Positions 19,847-32,334 are shown, counted from the stretch's first letter. The stretch is DNA of 64,000 nucleotides from Metaphire vulgaris (GCA_018105865.1 CM030859.1:3258050-3322049); one strand, 5' to 3'. Numbers and translations are program-made. Notes: generated by a model not told the origin, from the sequence alone.

Positions 19847-20170
19847 GTCAAGAATTGCAGAACACTAGTAAGATGATCTGCTTTCCATTTAACTTTTGCT
19901 TTGTAGATTTTATATAAACGTAATGTGTTCTGGATTGATGAAGTCTATTAACACTGAACATGAGGAGTGTTTATTGGGTTTATTTCATTTAATGTATTTA
20001 TTGATATTTCGACTTGACATACTTTTAGCCTTTATTAATTGTGTTTTCTGTCTGCAGATGTGCATTGGTTATGGAAGACCATTTGCACGTCGTATGAACT
20101 TGTGATGTAAATTCTAGAACAGAACTGATGGTGTAATAATTTTAAAATGAATTCTTTTAGATAGTGTGAT

Positions 20171-20415
20171 CAGTGGCGGTTCCAGGTGGGGAATGAGTGG
20201 GGATGCATCCCCCCACCAGCCTTTTTTTGCTTGTCAACTTATTTTCTGGTAAAAGTCTAGGGAAATTTGGGAAAAAATTGCCTTTTTTTCTTCTTGTCAG
20301 CCTTTTGCTTTTTCGGCAAAGTTTATTGATTTTTGTCCCTCCCTTTTCATCCCTCCACCAACTCCTATGAATTCATTTCTCCCCCCCCCATCAAGAAATT
20401 CTGGAACCGCCACTG
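20171..20415. mobile_element. hAT-like MITE (cagtggcggttcca family)
   Basis: cagtggcggttccagg … tggaaccgccactg, with an 8/8 duplication agtgtgat at 20163-20170 and 20416-20423. Confidence 0.88.
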
Positions 20416-20670
20416 AGTGTGATTATTGCAATATAAGTTGAAATTAAAGATTATGACTGTGTACTGAAGTTGATTCCAGTTTCTTTGTATTGAACCAAAT
20501 ACAATTTAATAACATACTCGTTTGTATGCTGTGTGTTTATGCCTATGTCTATTGGGTGCTAAAGATGAAAATAAATATAGCAATAATCCAGGTGCTATTT
20601 AGGCACAACTCTGGTTGTGGTATAGAATATGGTTACTCTAGCTGGCACAATTATAATACAGATTAAATTA

Positions 20671-20750
20671 TTAACCCCTTAACCGTGTATTTAACTGTAA
20701 TTCAATGTAAAATGGACGGATATATCCAGGATCCCCAGTTAAGGGGTTAA
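20671..20750. mobile_element. 80-bp piggyBac-like MITE
   Basis: TTAA-ccccttaaccg … cagttaagggg-TTAA; core nearly identical to the copy at 15511-15590. Confidence 0.75.
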
Positions 20751-21031
20751 TATCAGTAATGTATGTATTGTGTCAGTGTATCGAAAACCAGTGAAAGATT
20801 TTTATATAAATGTCAGGAGTTGGACTGGGGGTTTATAAAATGGCTGAATTGGAGATGCAAGTAAAAGTCCAAACATTATCGAAATCACAGAATCGTGGGC
20901 CAAATGTGGCATTGATGATACTGAACTAAATTCACTGGGTTATGTTATGCTTAGAATAGATAGGGAAAACCGGGGCAGGAGAGGTCATGAGGTAGGCGCG
21001 GTTCTACTTTTCATTAAAGAAGGCCTGGATG

Positions 21032-21192
21032 CAGTGTTTAATCTGGATTCCGGGGGAACTGACAAAGCCGGGGGAAAGCCAACTAGGGGCTGCTGTTAGT
21101 TGATGTAGCATGCCAAAATTTCCGGGGGGAATTTGAAATATCCAGGGGGAGAAAGGGCAATTCCCCCAGGAAACGGCCTAGATTAAACCCTG
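21032..21192. mobile_element. hAT-like MITE (cagtgtttaatctag family)
   Basis: cagtgtttaatctgg … cctagattaaaccctg, with an 8/8 duplication cctggatg at 21024-21031 and 21193-21200. Confidence 0.88.
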
Positions 21193-22279
21193 CCTGGATG
21201 CCATAGAGCCGGGGCGGGGCACCTGCGGCCCGACGGAGCAAAAGTAATAATTTAATAAATTTTTTAAAAGAGCATTAAAATTGTACTACAGCTTTGGCTT
21301 ATTTGCAATGATGTAATTTTTTTCCACAACAGTGCGAGGTGGTTAAGCATTGGCAACGTGCTACCAAGACACAGTTTATCAGGCTTACAAGAGTATGACA
21401 GCTTAGAGAATAAATGGTGTTATTTTTGGAAATGAAAAGCACAAATTGTGAATCTCTGGACAACATGGCAGGATCAGACTGTCTGTGTGACTTTGCAGTT
21501 TTTGATTATTTGTAAAAAGTGAAATTGTTGACGTCAACTTCTTTTGACCCTGCCCTCTGTCAACAACTGTCGAACTTTTTCAAACCCTTTCCCCTATTTT
21601 GTTGACGTAATTAATGGACAGCCCCTTATTTGAAAGACGAGTTTGTAAGGAGGTTTACTGATTTTAGAATTCTAGAAGAGAGGTTTGATCTATAGACTTG
21701 TCCATTTGCTGCAAATGTAGTAACAACAGCAAAAGAGTTCTATCTGGTGTTGATGGATCTCCAAAGTGACAACACTCTGAAGGAGTACTGTAGTTTAACA
21801 ATTCGAAACAGAATTCTATTCATCTGACATCATCAAGGTTGGAACATTAATAAGAAATTTTACTATTAAGTCTTTCTCCTTCTTTGGTTCAACATAGGCC
21901 TACATCTGCGAACATTTTCAGCCCAAACTTTAAGAAATAAAAAATGTTATTAACAGATGTTAATCCGGTGTTATTCTTACGCATATCGACAAGTAATTTA
22001 AAACATGACTAAAAAAAACTTGCAAAAAACAAATTAAACAATAGCCTTCAAAACTTTTAGGGGGACCAGTCACAGCTGGTTTTAGTGAGAGGGGTCAAAA
22101 GTTTTGACATAACTATAGAGGGGTCACTGAAAGTTGACAGTTGTTGACAAGGGAAGGGGTCAAAAATTGCCCAAAAATTGTTGACATAATTAATGGACAG
22201 CCCCTTCAAGGTTCCATTGTTTCTACGACAGCGTTGCCTCTTCTTTGATTTCTGCATAGATTTTGTGACGCTGTTCATC

Positions 22280-22796
22280 TGTTTTCATCATCCAGTTCAA
22301 CAGCATCCTCATTGATCTTCTTTTTGTCTTTCTTCCTTATATAACCGGTACTTCCTTCCAGAGGCGTAGCGTGCACTCATTCCGCCATGTCGTTGCTTCC
22401 AAAATTTGCCGCCCATTCCCTGAAAATCTTCTAACAAGCAAAAGAAAGGGCGTCGCTTCCAAAATTAAAATTTGCCGCCCCTTCTAAAATTTAGTTTTCC
22501 GCCTTCAGTGAAAATCTCTTGACAAGCCAAAAAAGGTCGTCGCTTTCAAAATTTGCCGCCTCCGTCATGTGTGCCGCCCACGGCTAAAGCCACAATAGCC
22601 ATTGTCACGCTACGCCTCTGCCTCCTTCCATTACTGTTCTAAAAATTGATTCTCCTCTTAGCACGTGTCCAATCCAGTTCCTCTGTCTTCTTCGGATAGT
22701 GTTAATGATCAATCTTTTTTCTCCCACCATCTGTAATACCTCTTCGCTTGATTTCCCTGTCTGACCGCTTGATCTTTTCCATCTTCTTTCACCAGG
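22280..22796 (-). mobile_element. LINE 3'-coding fragment, minus strand, interrupted by a MITE
   Basis: Minus-strand peptide EEVLQMVGEKRLIINTIRRR, then NWIGHVLRGESI, typical of the C-terminal region after the reverse transcriptase of arthropod/marine LINEs. The reading is split by the insertion at 22359-22620. Confidence 0.65.
22359..22620. mobile_element. hAT-like MITE (cagaggcgtagcgtg) inserted in a LINE
   Basis: cagaggcgtagcgtg … cacgctacgcctctg. Flanks cttccttc and cctccttc match 7/8. Related left ends occur at 22834, 23104, 47939 and 62617. Confidence 0.82.
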
Positions 22797-23352
22797 CCCG
22801 TTGGAACGAATTTTTAAAGCAGGTTTGCATTTCAGGGGCGTAGCTAGGGAGTCCGACGTCCGGGGACAGCATACTGACAAGGAATAAAGGTCATCACTTC
22901 TCAACTTCAAGAAAAATCTGGCAAACAAAAAAGGTCATCACATCCGTTACAACTAGGTAGGGATGTGGCCAGGATTTTAGGTTGGGGGAGGGGCTGAAGC
23001 CCAAGATTCACTACCCTCCCTTTTGAGCCTGCAACGCCATTTGGGCCTGAATTCATTTGAGCGGGGGCTAGCTTTAGGCTTGAGGGGGCTTGAGTCCCAT
23101 CAACAGAGGCGTAGCGAGGGTATCCGGCGCCAGGGGACAAAGTATACTGTTGGCGCCCCCAACACTGCTGACGAGCAAAAAATGTAATCACATCGTTCTC
23201 TTGGTGCCCCTCCCCTCAACTCTCTACGACGCCCCGCTCCCTCTACTCCGGACGTCATCCCGGAATAAGTTAAACGGTCAAATACATATGTTGTCACCTC
23301 GGCACCTGCACCCTCTGCACCCCCAGTTCCGACGGACCTGTCCGCTGCGGCC

Positions 23353-23537
23353 CAGTGTTTAATCTAGGCCGTTTCCGGAGGAAAATTGCCCTTTTTCTCC
23401 CCGGAAATTTCAAATTCCCCTCGGAAATTTTGGCATACTACATCAACTAACAGCAGCCCCTAGCTGACTTCCCCGGCTTTTTCAGTTTCCCCCGGCTTTT
23501 TCAGTCCCCGGAGTCCAGGAATCTAGATTAAACACTG
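23353..23537. mobile_element. hAT-like MITE (cagtgtttaatctag family)
   Basis: cagtgtttaatctaggcc … ctagattaaacactg. Flanks ctgcggcc and cagcggcc match 7/8. Confidence 0.86.
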
Positions 23538-24622
23538 CAGCGGCCATACCCACAGTTGGAATGATTCTAACTTCTGTATGTCTTTTACTGAAGAGTCCAG
23601 GTTTCTGGAGCGTATAGGGTTACACTCCATACCAACGTTTTTATCGGTCTCTTCTTTAGTTCGATGTTTATCCCTCCTCCTGGTCTCTTACCAGTTCCCA
23701 TCTTTCCAAAAGCTTGTTTCCATCGCTATTCGTGACACGTCGACACCTATTGATTAGACCTGACATTCAGTGCAACAGAGGCGACACCTACCGATTAACT
23801 ATTGACAAAATTAGCGTTCATTCTATAAGCAATGACTTCATAGCAATGAAACCTTGAATCTAACGCGGCTTATAGAAGACTATACATAGAGTAAGTATGG
23901 CTTATCTATCCGAATATTCCGAGCTGGTGTTTGATTTGAATATTTCAACACTTTTTGTAGACGTGGAACAAATACTAGGTCCGCTTTGCTAGAAGAACCA
24001 AAGCCTTTAACTCAGTGTTTTATCCAGACTCCAGATCTTTTTTTTGGGGAGATTGATTTGGTTGACGGGAAAGAGACACAGTTCAATTCAATATTTGTGC
24101 CAGTGCTGGGACATTTTTTTTGGGGATGGGATTTCGTGTTTGTTTTTTTGGGTGAGGGGCGGGTATCCCCTGACAGGCCTGGATAAAACACTACTTTAAG
24201 TTACCTATCCGTTGTCAGAAACGGGGTCGGCGCCAGACAATCATAAAGTCCGCAAACGAGGGTGCCCGGCGATCACGGGGTCTATCCAAAGGATGATTCT
24301 TTTGCATACGCAGCTACGTCCCTCACATCCTCCGTCCGTCCTCGGAGGCCGAATATTTGTTCTGCGGGAACACAGGGCTCAGCACAGGTTGTCCCCGGTC
24401 ATAATCAAAACCGTGCGCTGCAGTCAGGCCCTACACAGGCCTCAGGAACAACATAATTACGTCTTTCAAGAGATGAAAAATCGAATGTCTTCTTCTACTT
24501 TAGCTGCTGTGTGTTTCTACGTTAGCGGCCATGGCATGGATTTCCCCTTTGTCCGATCTCGACATCCTCTTATTAATTCGATGTCGTTCTTTACTCCCTC
24601 AATTCCTTCTCGCAGGCAATCT

Positions 24623-24914
24623 CAGTGGCGGTTTCACGTGGGGGATGAGCGAGGGTGAATCCCCCACCGGACTTTTTTGCTTATGAAACCTATTTTTGGG
24701 TAAAAGTCTTGTAAAACTACGGGGGAAAACTGCCGATGACCTTCTTTTGCTTGTCAACCTATTTTCGGTAAAAATGTAGTTAAATTAGGGATAAAATTCC
24801 TCTTTGTCAGCCTTTTCGGCAAAGTGTTTTGATTTTCCTTTTATTGTTTTATCCCCCACCAATTTCATATAAATTCATTTCATCCACTACCAAGAAATCC
24901 TGGAACCGCCACTG
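24623..24914. mobile_element. hAT-like MITE (cagtggcggttcca family)
   Basis: cagtggcggtttcacg … tggaaccgccactg. Flanks ggcaatct and ttcaatct match 6/8. Internal blocks are shared with 13116-13391 and 20171-20415. Confidence 0.8.
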
Positions 24915-25219
24915 TTCAATCTACATACTGTAGGTGTTTTTCTGCCTTCATTTTGCTCTTTTCCGTCCACTTTTCCGGTTAGAACACTGATTTGGAGCAC
25001 GGGTGGTTCGACAAGAGATCCTTGGTAATTTTTTTCTAAAAGAGCAAACCATGAGTTTTTACTACACTTATGCCGTGAAATTGAAACAGACCATACTTAT
25101 CACACAATAGCGCACAAAATAAGGTCCTAGCATTATTTGATCATCATCATCATCATCATCATCAACATCATCATCATCATCATCACCACCACCACAACCA
25201 ACACCACCACCAACACCAC

Positions 25220-25374
25220 CATTGTTGGAGTTGCCGGGGGGTTGGGGAGTTGACCCCCCCCCCAGCTAACTTTTCAACCCTCCCAAAAATCGCATATTGG
25301 GTACACGCAGTTTCTGTCCATTGAATTTCAGCCCTCAACCCCCCTCCAGCTCAAATTTCACAACTCCAACACTG
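25220..25374. mobile_element. gttggagttg-type MITE, hAT-like
   Basis: cattgttggagttg … caactccaacactg. Flanks aacaccac and accaccac lie in a CAC microsatellite, so the duplication is weak evidence. Confidence 0.65.
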
Positions 25375-25387
25375 ACCACCACCACCA

Positions 25388-25397
25388 TCACCACCAC

Positions 25398-25428
<31 letters not shown>

Positions 25429-25800
25429 TCGGCTCCATGCCAGCTAATTGCAACAATAGCTAGATAGGCAATGCTTCCAATGTTTTCTTTCTTTGACTTG
25501 TATTTCAGCTTCTACGATGTTGATTTGTCTGAGTTCGAGGTCCTCCTTGATGCTTTCAATCCACCATTTATTTGGTTTTCCTTTTCTGCTCTTTCCCTGA
25601 ATCTTTGTGTACAGAGGTTTGTATGGCCATCGGTTGTTCTTAATCTTCTTCTAATCCTTTTTGCAATATTATCAAAATTTTAATCCAATCCGTTGTCTGG
25701 TATCAGGGAGTCTACGAGACGTTTTATAGACTCCCTGCTTGTATCTTCATTTCTTATCTTTTGCAATAATCTCACTTCCAGTATTTGTTCACATTTCTGC
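25388..25800 (-). mobile_element. LINE 3' end, minus strand, with (GAT)n tail
   Basis: Minus-strand reading contains KGKPNKWWIESIKEDLELRQ … KHWKHCLSSYCCNWHGAE, then (GAT)n seen as (ATC)n at 25390-25426. Frameshifts and stops upstream. Confidence 0.68.
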
Positions 25801-26197
25801 CACCGTTAACCTTTCTCCATGGCACTCGCCTGTTTTATCTTTCTTTGATTGATGCCTGAGGGCATTAGAAAGAGGAGGTACTTGCCTCCCCCTGGAAAAT
25901 GCAAACTATTTTTGAAATTAACTACATTGTGGCTTTCAACCAATATTTTCACACTAAAGCACTATTGATACACAAAGTGAAACTGATAAACTTAACTTTA
26001 GTCAAGAACTGTGGAATTGGATATTTTGAAAACTACTGTATATTAAACGCGACCATTTTGTTTTTACCAATGGAAAAATTTCTGTGGGTGCTACTGCCGC
26101 CAGTTATAATAGACACTTGAGCATATCTGCGCCATTCGGAATTTTGAAATTTGCTATTTTGAAGTTTACGTCGATGTGCAAAACTCAAAGTTGTCTG

Positions 26198-26277
26198 TTA
26201 ACCCCCTAACGGTGTATTTAACTGTAACTCAATGTAAAATGGACGGATATATCCGGGATCCCCAGTTAAGGGGTTAA
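26198..26277. mobile_element. 80-bp piggyBac-like MITE, right end tandemly duplicated
   Basis: TTAA-ccccctaacgg … cagttaagggg-TTAA. The right end is part of a 62-bp direct duplication (26255-26316 and 26317-26378). Confidence 0.75.
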
Positions 26278-26378
26278 TTAATAACTGAACTTAATACGAG
26301 GTCAAGAAGACAAGCCGGGATCCCCAGTTAAGGGGTTAATTAATAACTGAACTTAATACGAGGTCAAGAAGACAAGCC
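26255..26378 (+). repeat. Two exact 62-bp tandem copies
   Basis: The units begin gggatccccagttaagggg and end caagaagacaagcc. They read as identical, so this is a recent duplication or an assembly artefact. Confidence 0.85.
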
Positions 26379-26454
26379 ACAGGCACACGAAAGGCGATGT
26401 CAAATTGCACGAAAGACCGAAAATTCTCACTTTTTACCAGTTACTAATTCTAAC

Positions 26455-26578
26455 GGAAGATGGCAGAGTGGGTTACGTACTGGAGCGTCAGGCTGACGGA
26501 GCGGGTTTAAGCCCCGTTAGTGCCCCTAGAGGCTTTCACACAGGCAGTAATGCCTTCTAAGCCACTTTAAATCATGCT
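26455..26578 (+). mobile_element. tRNA-derived SINE (family A)
   Basis: ggaagatggcagagtgggtt (A-box-like, as in tRNA-Ser/Leu) and gcgggtttaagccccg (B box), then the body gctttcacacaggcagtaat and agccacttt. Homologous to 59061-59193. Confidence 0.72.
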
Positions 26579-26723
26579 AAGTTTAAGTTTAACAACCAAA
26601 CGTATAGTAGCTTATAGTTTTGATGAACGCATCCTGCACCTGACCTGATATTCGCTAGGTGGCGCCTCTAAACTTTTTCATTTGAAAGAATACTTAAATG
26701 GCTCCATTCACTCTCCATTCAGG

Positions 26724-26779
<56 letters not shown>

Positions 26780-26859
26780 CTTTTCTATAGCACCAGTTAT
26801 AATACCTAAGGGTATCAATCGATGGTACTGCAGAGGTGCGCCAAATTTCATGCATTTTG

Positions 26860-27729
26860 CAGTGATGTTAATCCTTGTCCTGGTCTTTGTCCTTAAGGAC
26901 TCCTTAAGGACCAATTTGAAGTCCTTGTCCTTGTCCTCGTCCTTGGGGAGTCAGTCCTCGTCCTTATCCTCGTCCTTGCAGATCGGCCCTTGTCCTGGTC
27001 CTTGTAACTTAGTCCTTGAAAAGTCCTTATAAGGACCAAATTACTTGTATACCATTTTCATTCAATTGTACTGATAATTATGTTCCAAGGTAAGAGTAGT
27101 ATGTGGATTTATATTTTGGCTACATACTTGCTTTGAGTTACTTTAAATGTTTAGTCATTGTTTCCTTCATAATACCAATTGATTCTTTAGCAGAATTCTT
27201 TGTTTCCCTGCGACGTCGGCTCCAGTTGAACGAGTGTTTTCGCAAAGTGGTCTCATAATTAGACCTCACCGTGTGTGCATGACTGATCAGCTGCTGGAAA
27301 CACTTGTTTATTATTATTATTATTGTTATTATTATTATTATTATTATTATTAAATTTGACAATTTCTTAAGCGCAGTAACATAGCTAGGTGCCTAAAGTC
27401 AAAGGCGCATTTGAAATGCAGCATTGATGTTGACTACATTATGTTTAAAAAATTATGTTTTTTTTGCTTTTCTAATTTTGTGATTCGAAATGAAATTGTG
27501 TTTGGTTTTTTCCTTTCTGACTTTTTTGTCTGACAGAGGTTGGTCCTTGTCCTTGTCCTTGATCCTTGTCCTTGGGGGTCAGTCCTTGTGGTCCTTGTGC
27601 TTGCGGGGTAAGTCCTTGTCCTTGTCCTCGTCCTTGGAGGGTCGGTCCTCGTCCTTATCCTCGTCCTTGGGGGTTCGGTCATTGTCCTTATCCTCGTCCT
27701 TGTGGGGTCGGTCCTTGTTAACATCACTG
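26860..27729 (+). mobile_element. 870-bp hAT element with CCTTGTCC arrays and a transposase remnant
   Basis: TIRs cagtgatgttaa and ttaacatcactg, 8/8 duplication gcattttg at 26852-26859 and 27730-27737. Both subterminal regions are arrays of gtccttgtcctcgtcctt-type units. The middle holds a hAT dimerisation-domain fragment (27193-27310) and (TTA)n. Confidence 0.88.
27193..27310 (+). pseudogene. hAT transposase dimerisation-domain fragment
   Basis: The + strand reads FPATSAPVERVFSQSGLIIR then PHRVCMTDQLLETLVY. This matches the hAT C-terminal signature (pAtSapsERvFS.aG.i..pkR..l....le.L.fl). No upstream catalytic RNase-H-like part is seen; stops and microsatellite follow. It identifies the surrounding element as hAT. 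Confidence 0.85.
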
Positions 27730-27899
27730 GCATTTTGACCCCGGAGTTGCGAAAATAATTGCACAGAAACATGGTGGTACCGACTTTATTGGCCCAACCT
27801 GTATCTCTGACATTGATCCGTTGAGTCTATTCGTCTGCATCAAAACTGTATTTAGTGCGTAAAAGTTAAAACTATTCTGGCATAACGACAAATTTATTA

Positions 27900-28150
27900 A
27901 ACAGGCATGCCTTGACGGGCTTACAAAGACTGCATACGCACAAAGTAGAATTAGGAGACATAGGGAGAGGAAGACCGAGAAAAAGATGGATGGATAAAAC
28001 CAAGGAAGACCTGGAAGCAAAGAACATGTCGATTGTTGAAGGATGCGGATTAGCGCAAGATCGAGAGAAGTGGAAATGTTTCGTATCTAACTATTGCCGC
28101 CATGCATGCAGAAAGTGAAGGTGATGATGATGACGATGATGATATCTTGA
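27900..28150 (+). mobile_element. LINE 3' end, plus strand, with (GAT)n tail
   Basis: IGRGRPRKRWMDKTKEDLEA … LAQDREKWKCFVSNYC, followed by gatgatgatgacgatgat. Same C-terminal motif as 25388-25800. Confidence 0.7.
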
Positions 28151-28288
28151 CGATATATCATAGAAAGCTGCTTACTTACTTACTTACTTACTTACTTCTA
28201 CAGAGTTCGTACTACTATCAGTCTGAAAGACGGGGTCACGACTTGGCTAGAAACTTGCACTCGCCGCTTTACCTTGGGTTTGTGCCAA

Positions 28289-28698
28289 GAGGCTGTCCAT
28301 TAATTATGTCAACAATTTTTGGGCAATTTTTGACCCCTCCCCCAGTCAACAACTGTCAACTTTCAGTGACCCCTCTATAATTGCGTCAAAAACTTTTGAC
28401 CCCCCCCCCACAAAATCAATGACAGGTCCCAATAACAAGGTTATTATTTTGCGGTGATGACCATTTCCCCTTTTTGCTCATTTCGTGTCAAAATGTGGTG
28501 GTGATGGCCTTTTAAAAAACCTTTTAGCCATGCTTTTTTCCATTAAAAAAGTAGTATTACATGAAATTTCCTATTTTGGATTATTTGTAAAAAGTGAAAT
28601 TGTTGACGTCAACTTCTCTTGACCCCCCTCCCCTGTCAACAACTGTCAAACTTTTTCAAACTCCCCTAAATTGTTGACGTAATTAATGAACAGCCCCT
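28289..28698. mobile_element. MITE with ggctgtccattaatta TIRs
   Basis: Left aggctgtccattaattatg; right acgtaattaatgaacagccc. Internal caattgttgacgtcaa-type motifs. Related to 45282-45654 and the half copies at 21500-21629 and 22050-22207. Confidence 0.7.
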
Positions 28699-29103
28699 AA
28701 GCAATTAGTGCATTAGCAACGCACATCTCTGTGGCAGAACGTACGATGCAGGTCTGTTTGATACGTCCAGTGGCCCACTCTCCACTCTACTAGTGAGCCC
28801 CTCTTGGGGTGAAAGAGAGGGACGAATGCGTAAGTCCCTTTTTGCCGGTACAAAGCCTCTCAGCAGACAAGACTCCTGCAGTACCTCTACGAGGTGCCAT
28901 ACAGAAACTAAGAGCTTGCGTTCTTAGGTAGAAAACTTTAAATGCATGGAATCGAGGATAAGGAAAAGACTGATTCTCAACCGCGGCATATGGTGTTCGC
29001 ATATCCTTGGCAGGCAATTCATCCAGGAGAAGGAAAACTCTAGACAAAACCAACATGATTTAAGGCAGCAGCCTAAGAAGAACAAGCAGCTACTAATGCT
29101 ACA

Positions 29104-29196
29104 GGTGCGCCAAATTTCATGCGTTTTGACCCCGGGGTTACGAAAATAATTGCACTGAAACATGATGATACCGACTTTATTGGCCCACCCTGTACC
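29104..29196. mobile_element. Mariner-like element end
   Basis: ggtgcgccaaatttcatgcg … gactttattggcccaccctgt, about 90% similar to the interrupted copy at 26833/27738-27803. Confidence 0.65.
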
Positions 29197-29399
29197 GGCA
29201 GCTACCACAAAGCGCCATATAAATTTACGAGATTTTACTTGACTTACTTTACTAGCCACGCGGTCTGTGGCGAAGGAGTGCCACGTTACTATGCGCTCAA
29301 CGATACAATCCTCCTCAGTAACGGACGTATACAAGATCCGCTGCTAATGCGCCCGTCTCACCCCAATGGGATGCCGTATACTTTGGAGCATTAGTTGTG

Positions 29400-30731
29400 G
29401 CGAGAAATCTTTACGGCCAACAAGGCTACACGCGATGACTGTTTGATTGAATGCACAGCCATTGGACACTCGTTGCTACTATCCAGGCACACGCAGCGAA
29501 CATGATCTCTGTGGAGATCCCAAGATCTCAATGCAGCTCCGCACAAATCGTAAAATGTTAATGAGCTGTTGAATATTCATCAGATGACCTGCGAAGTTTT
29601 TTTGTTGATTTCATCGATCGTTTTGCTTTAATTTAAGTAGCGCCAGTAGACATAATTCTATTCAGTTGTCGATTATATCAGTGATAGGATCTCTGTATAG
29701 GAAGATAAGAAGGTCCCGAAGTGGATCCGATTAGAATTTAAACGATTGTCGTTTTTCTGGTCTGGATTTCGTTTCGTTCTTTCGATATTTATCGTTGAAA
29801 ATGGCGACCATCCATTGACATTGTACACGCGACACACTCGAGTGATAATTAATAATAGGCATAATAATAATGATTATTATTCTAATTGAATTTTAAGTGG
29901 TTTAGTAGGATTTTCCTGCGTTGATTAGTAATTATTAATGTAATTAGATTTTCTCTTTTAAATTCTCTTTAAGCGATAATGCACGGCACATAATGGTTGT
30001 TGATATAGCGCAGCATTAGCGCTCACTGTTGAAATGCCACGGACAATGTAAGTGGACTCGTGATCGAGTGTATTGTTAACAAAATCTCGAAATCTCGTGA
30101 ATTTATATAGCGTTAGGTGAGTAGTACCACAGTGGTTGCTTATTTGTAGTTGTAACTTGAAAGGGCGTCCATTGTCTCGTAAATTTTAATCTATTATAAC
30201 GCTATGTACTGTGTACTTTTTATTCAAAATTAATAATTGGCAAATAATTTTATTCTGATTTACACTGATTCGAAACAAGCCATCAGTGATGCGTTACTTG
30301 GAGAGAATCCAAGTATTTTCGACATATTTTGGTCTGTATACCTATATAATTATTCTCAGCCACTGAATTTTAGCACGATAGTGCCGGATTATATTTATGA
30401 TGCGCTACATAATTATACAAGAAGTGAATGATAAAGCCATGCCGGCGTGAGTTTCTTAATTTTTATTATGGGTCTAAACGCTGAGATTATCAGATTGAAT
30501 AGCAGGTTTAAGTGTATGCGTGTTTCTGTCTTTTAAATGCTGTGTGTCTATTTTGAGTTAACAGATTTGCTTAGATATGATGCTTTTGGGAAGTAACCAA
30601 TTACGTTACCTCAGCAGCTGAGCACACGACTGCGGATGAAGAAGTGCCCCACTCAACTCCGTACAATGTTGCACCAAATTTATTATTGCACAGTAATTGA
30701 TTGTATAACATTATATTATTGCCATATCATG
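29400..30731. other. Gene-poor stretch with short repeat ends
   Basis: Contains a YY1-like gaaaatggcgaccatcc at about 29797 and a reverse copy of the LINE terminus at 30085-30115. A 64-codon ORF at 30240-30431 has a weak RNase-H-like LIYTDSKQAISDAL, but too little to call. Confidence 0.35.
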
Positions 30732-30893
30732 CAGTGGCGGCTCCAGGATTTGACAGGGGGCGTTGGGATGGCAATTTCTAAGCATGGGACCAACCATTTG
30801 TCGATAGGTATATAGTAGTAAGTATAGGGCCTCAATAGGTGGCAGTGGAGTTCAATAGGGAGGGGGCACGCCCCCCATGTGAAGCCGCTACTG
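30732..30893. mobile_element. hAT-like MITE (cagtggcggctcca family)
   Basis: cagtggcggctccagg … gaagccgctactg, 8/8 duplication atatcatg at 30724-30731 and 30894-30901. Confidence 0.88.
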
Positions 30894-32334
30894 ATATCAT
30901 GCCATACGCCATCATTGCTATGATTAATTTCCTAAGTCATTTAAATGTCATCTGGTAAGCAGCAATCTTGCAAAATGTCCATTTGGTAGGCCTATATAAG
31001 CAGTCATATGAGCCTGCATACACAATTTGTTCGGATGGAGATTTTTGGTTACTGTAATCCTGTTACACTACATTAGTGATAACACTGAGCGCAAGGCTAG
31101 CCATAGGAAAGTTTGATCGCGCATTGATACTCATGGACAAGTTCGAATTTTCGCCCGGTAAACGTTGTTGCAAATCCGTGCTATTTTCTTTGTCAAACAA
31201 ACCACGCATTGACCAGTCTGCTATGAGAGGAATGAGTCATCAGGTCGTTTGAACATATCCTTCCGCGACCTAAATGGCGGTGATGTGGCGTTCTCTAGCC
31301 ACAGATGTCGCGCACATCCGCCAACAACTTGTGTGACGGTGTGTGCGTGTGTGTGTGTTGAGGTCTGAACCAAAGGTTATGAAGGGACTTGTTTTGCAGC
31401 GTTTTCACTGAAAAACCAGTAGCTTCTACCTCATCTTGGAACCATAAAGTCTCACATGCTATACCAATAAATCTCGCAAATTATATAGACTACGATATTA
31501 CATGTAATTGCTTCATAAATAAAAGATACCGTTGTCTCGTGACTTCGCCAGAGATAACTTTTTTGTGCTGACCCCATACGCAATTCAGAACCCCTTTGTT
31601 TGTCAATTCCATACTTAGGAGGGGACTTAAATTGTAGCCCTTTCATCATGTGTTTTAACCAAGTTTACAGAATTTTGTAGATATACTTTTGCGAAATCTC
31701 CTATATCTTTAATACGACTGCTTCACTTGTATAAAATTGACGCTATAGAAGTTTTCGATTGCGATTAATGAGATATTGACGTAAGTCTATGTAGGCCTAT
31801 TATTCAGTAGTTTCCAGATTTATTGGCCATAATTTGGTCGTTTAGGCTATTAATATATTTAATGCTAGGATAAAATACCCAATACAGAAAGCAATGCAAT
31901 GATAATTGTATTAAGAATATAGTTTAAAGTTTTAAAACTCAAAATTCTCGCATGAGCAATGTAGGCTACTAAGGATAACGCTGTTTATTGGCATGTCATG
32001 GTCTGTCTGTCTTAGCTTTGAGCTCAAGGTTCATGATTGAACTATCGGTGGCTATTTGGGTTAACAAGAAAGTGACCAGCCGCAGCTAATAAATTAAGTT
32101 TTACCGATACACACTCGCTTACAAGATGTTCTGAGAATTCTTTTAAATAAGCAACCCATTTGGCATAGTCGCCATAACCGCTCGGATTGAGGTAAGCGAT
32201 CTTCGCCTACAGATGACCCACTTCGTGCACTCGGCGAGAAAAACACCGAGCATTATGCAGGAAATGGTTTACCATAGAATTCTTCTCTGTTCTGAGATAA
32301 CCTATAATGCGCAGTTCTGATTGGCAAAAAATCG

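Larger units (their letters stand above)
26833..27803. mobile_element. Mariner-like remnant split by a hAT element
   Basis: ggtgcgccaaatttcatgca before and ttgaccccggagttgcgaaa … actttattggcccaacctgt after the insertion are contiguous in the related copy at 29104-29196. The end tacagggtgggccaataaag (in reverse) is typical of mariner/IS630 termini. Confidence 0.7.

Noticed and set aside
28924..29334. 136-codon minus-strand ORF
   Set aside because: Overlaps a mariner end on the other strand; no recognisable domain and Cys/Phe-rich chance composition.
30237..30431. 64-codon ORF with LIYTDSKQAISDAL, RNase-H-like
   Set aside because: Only one short motif and no continuation on either side; insufficient to call a retrotransposon RNase H.
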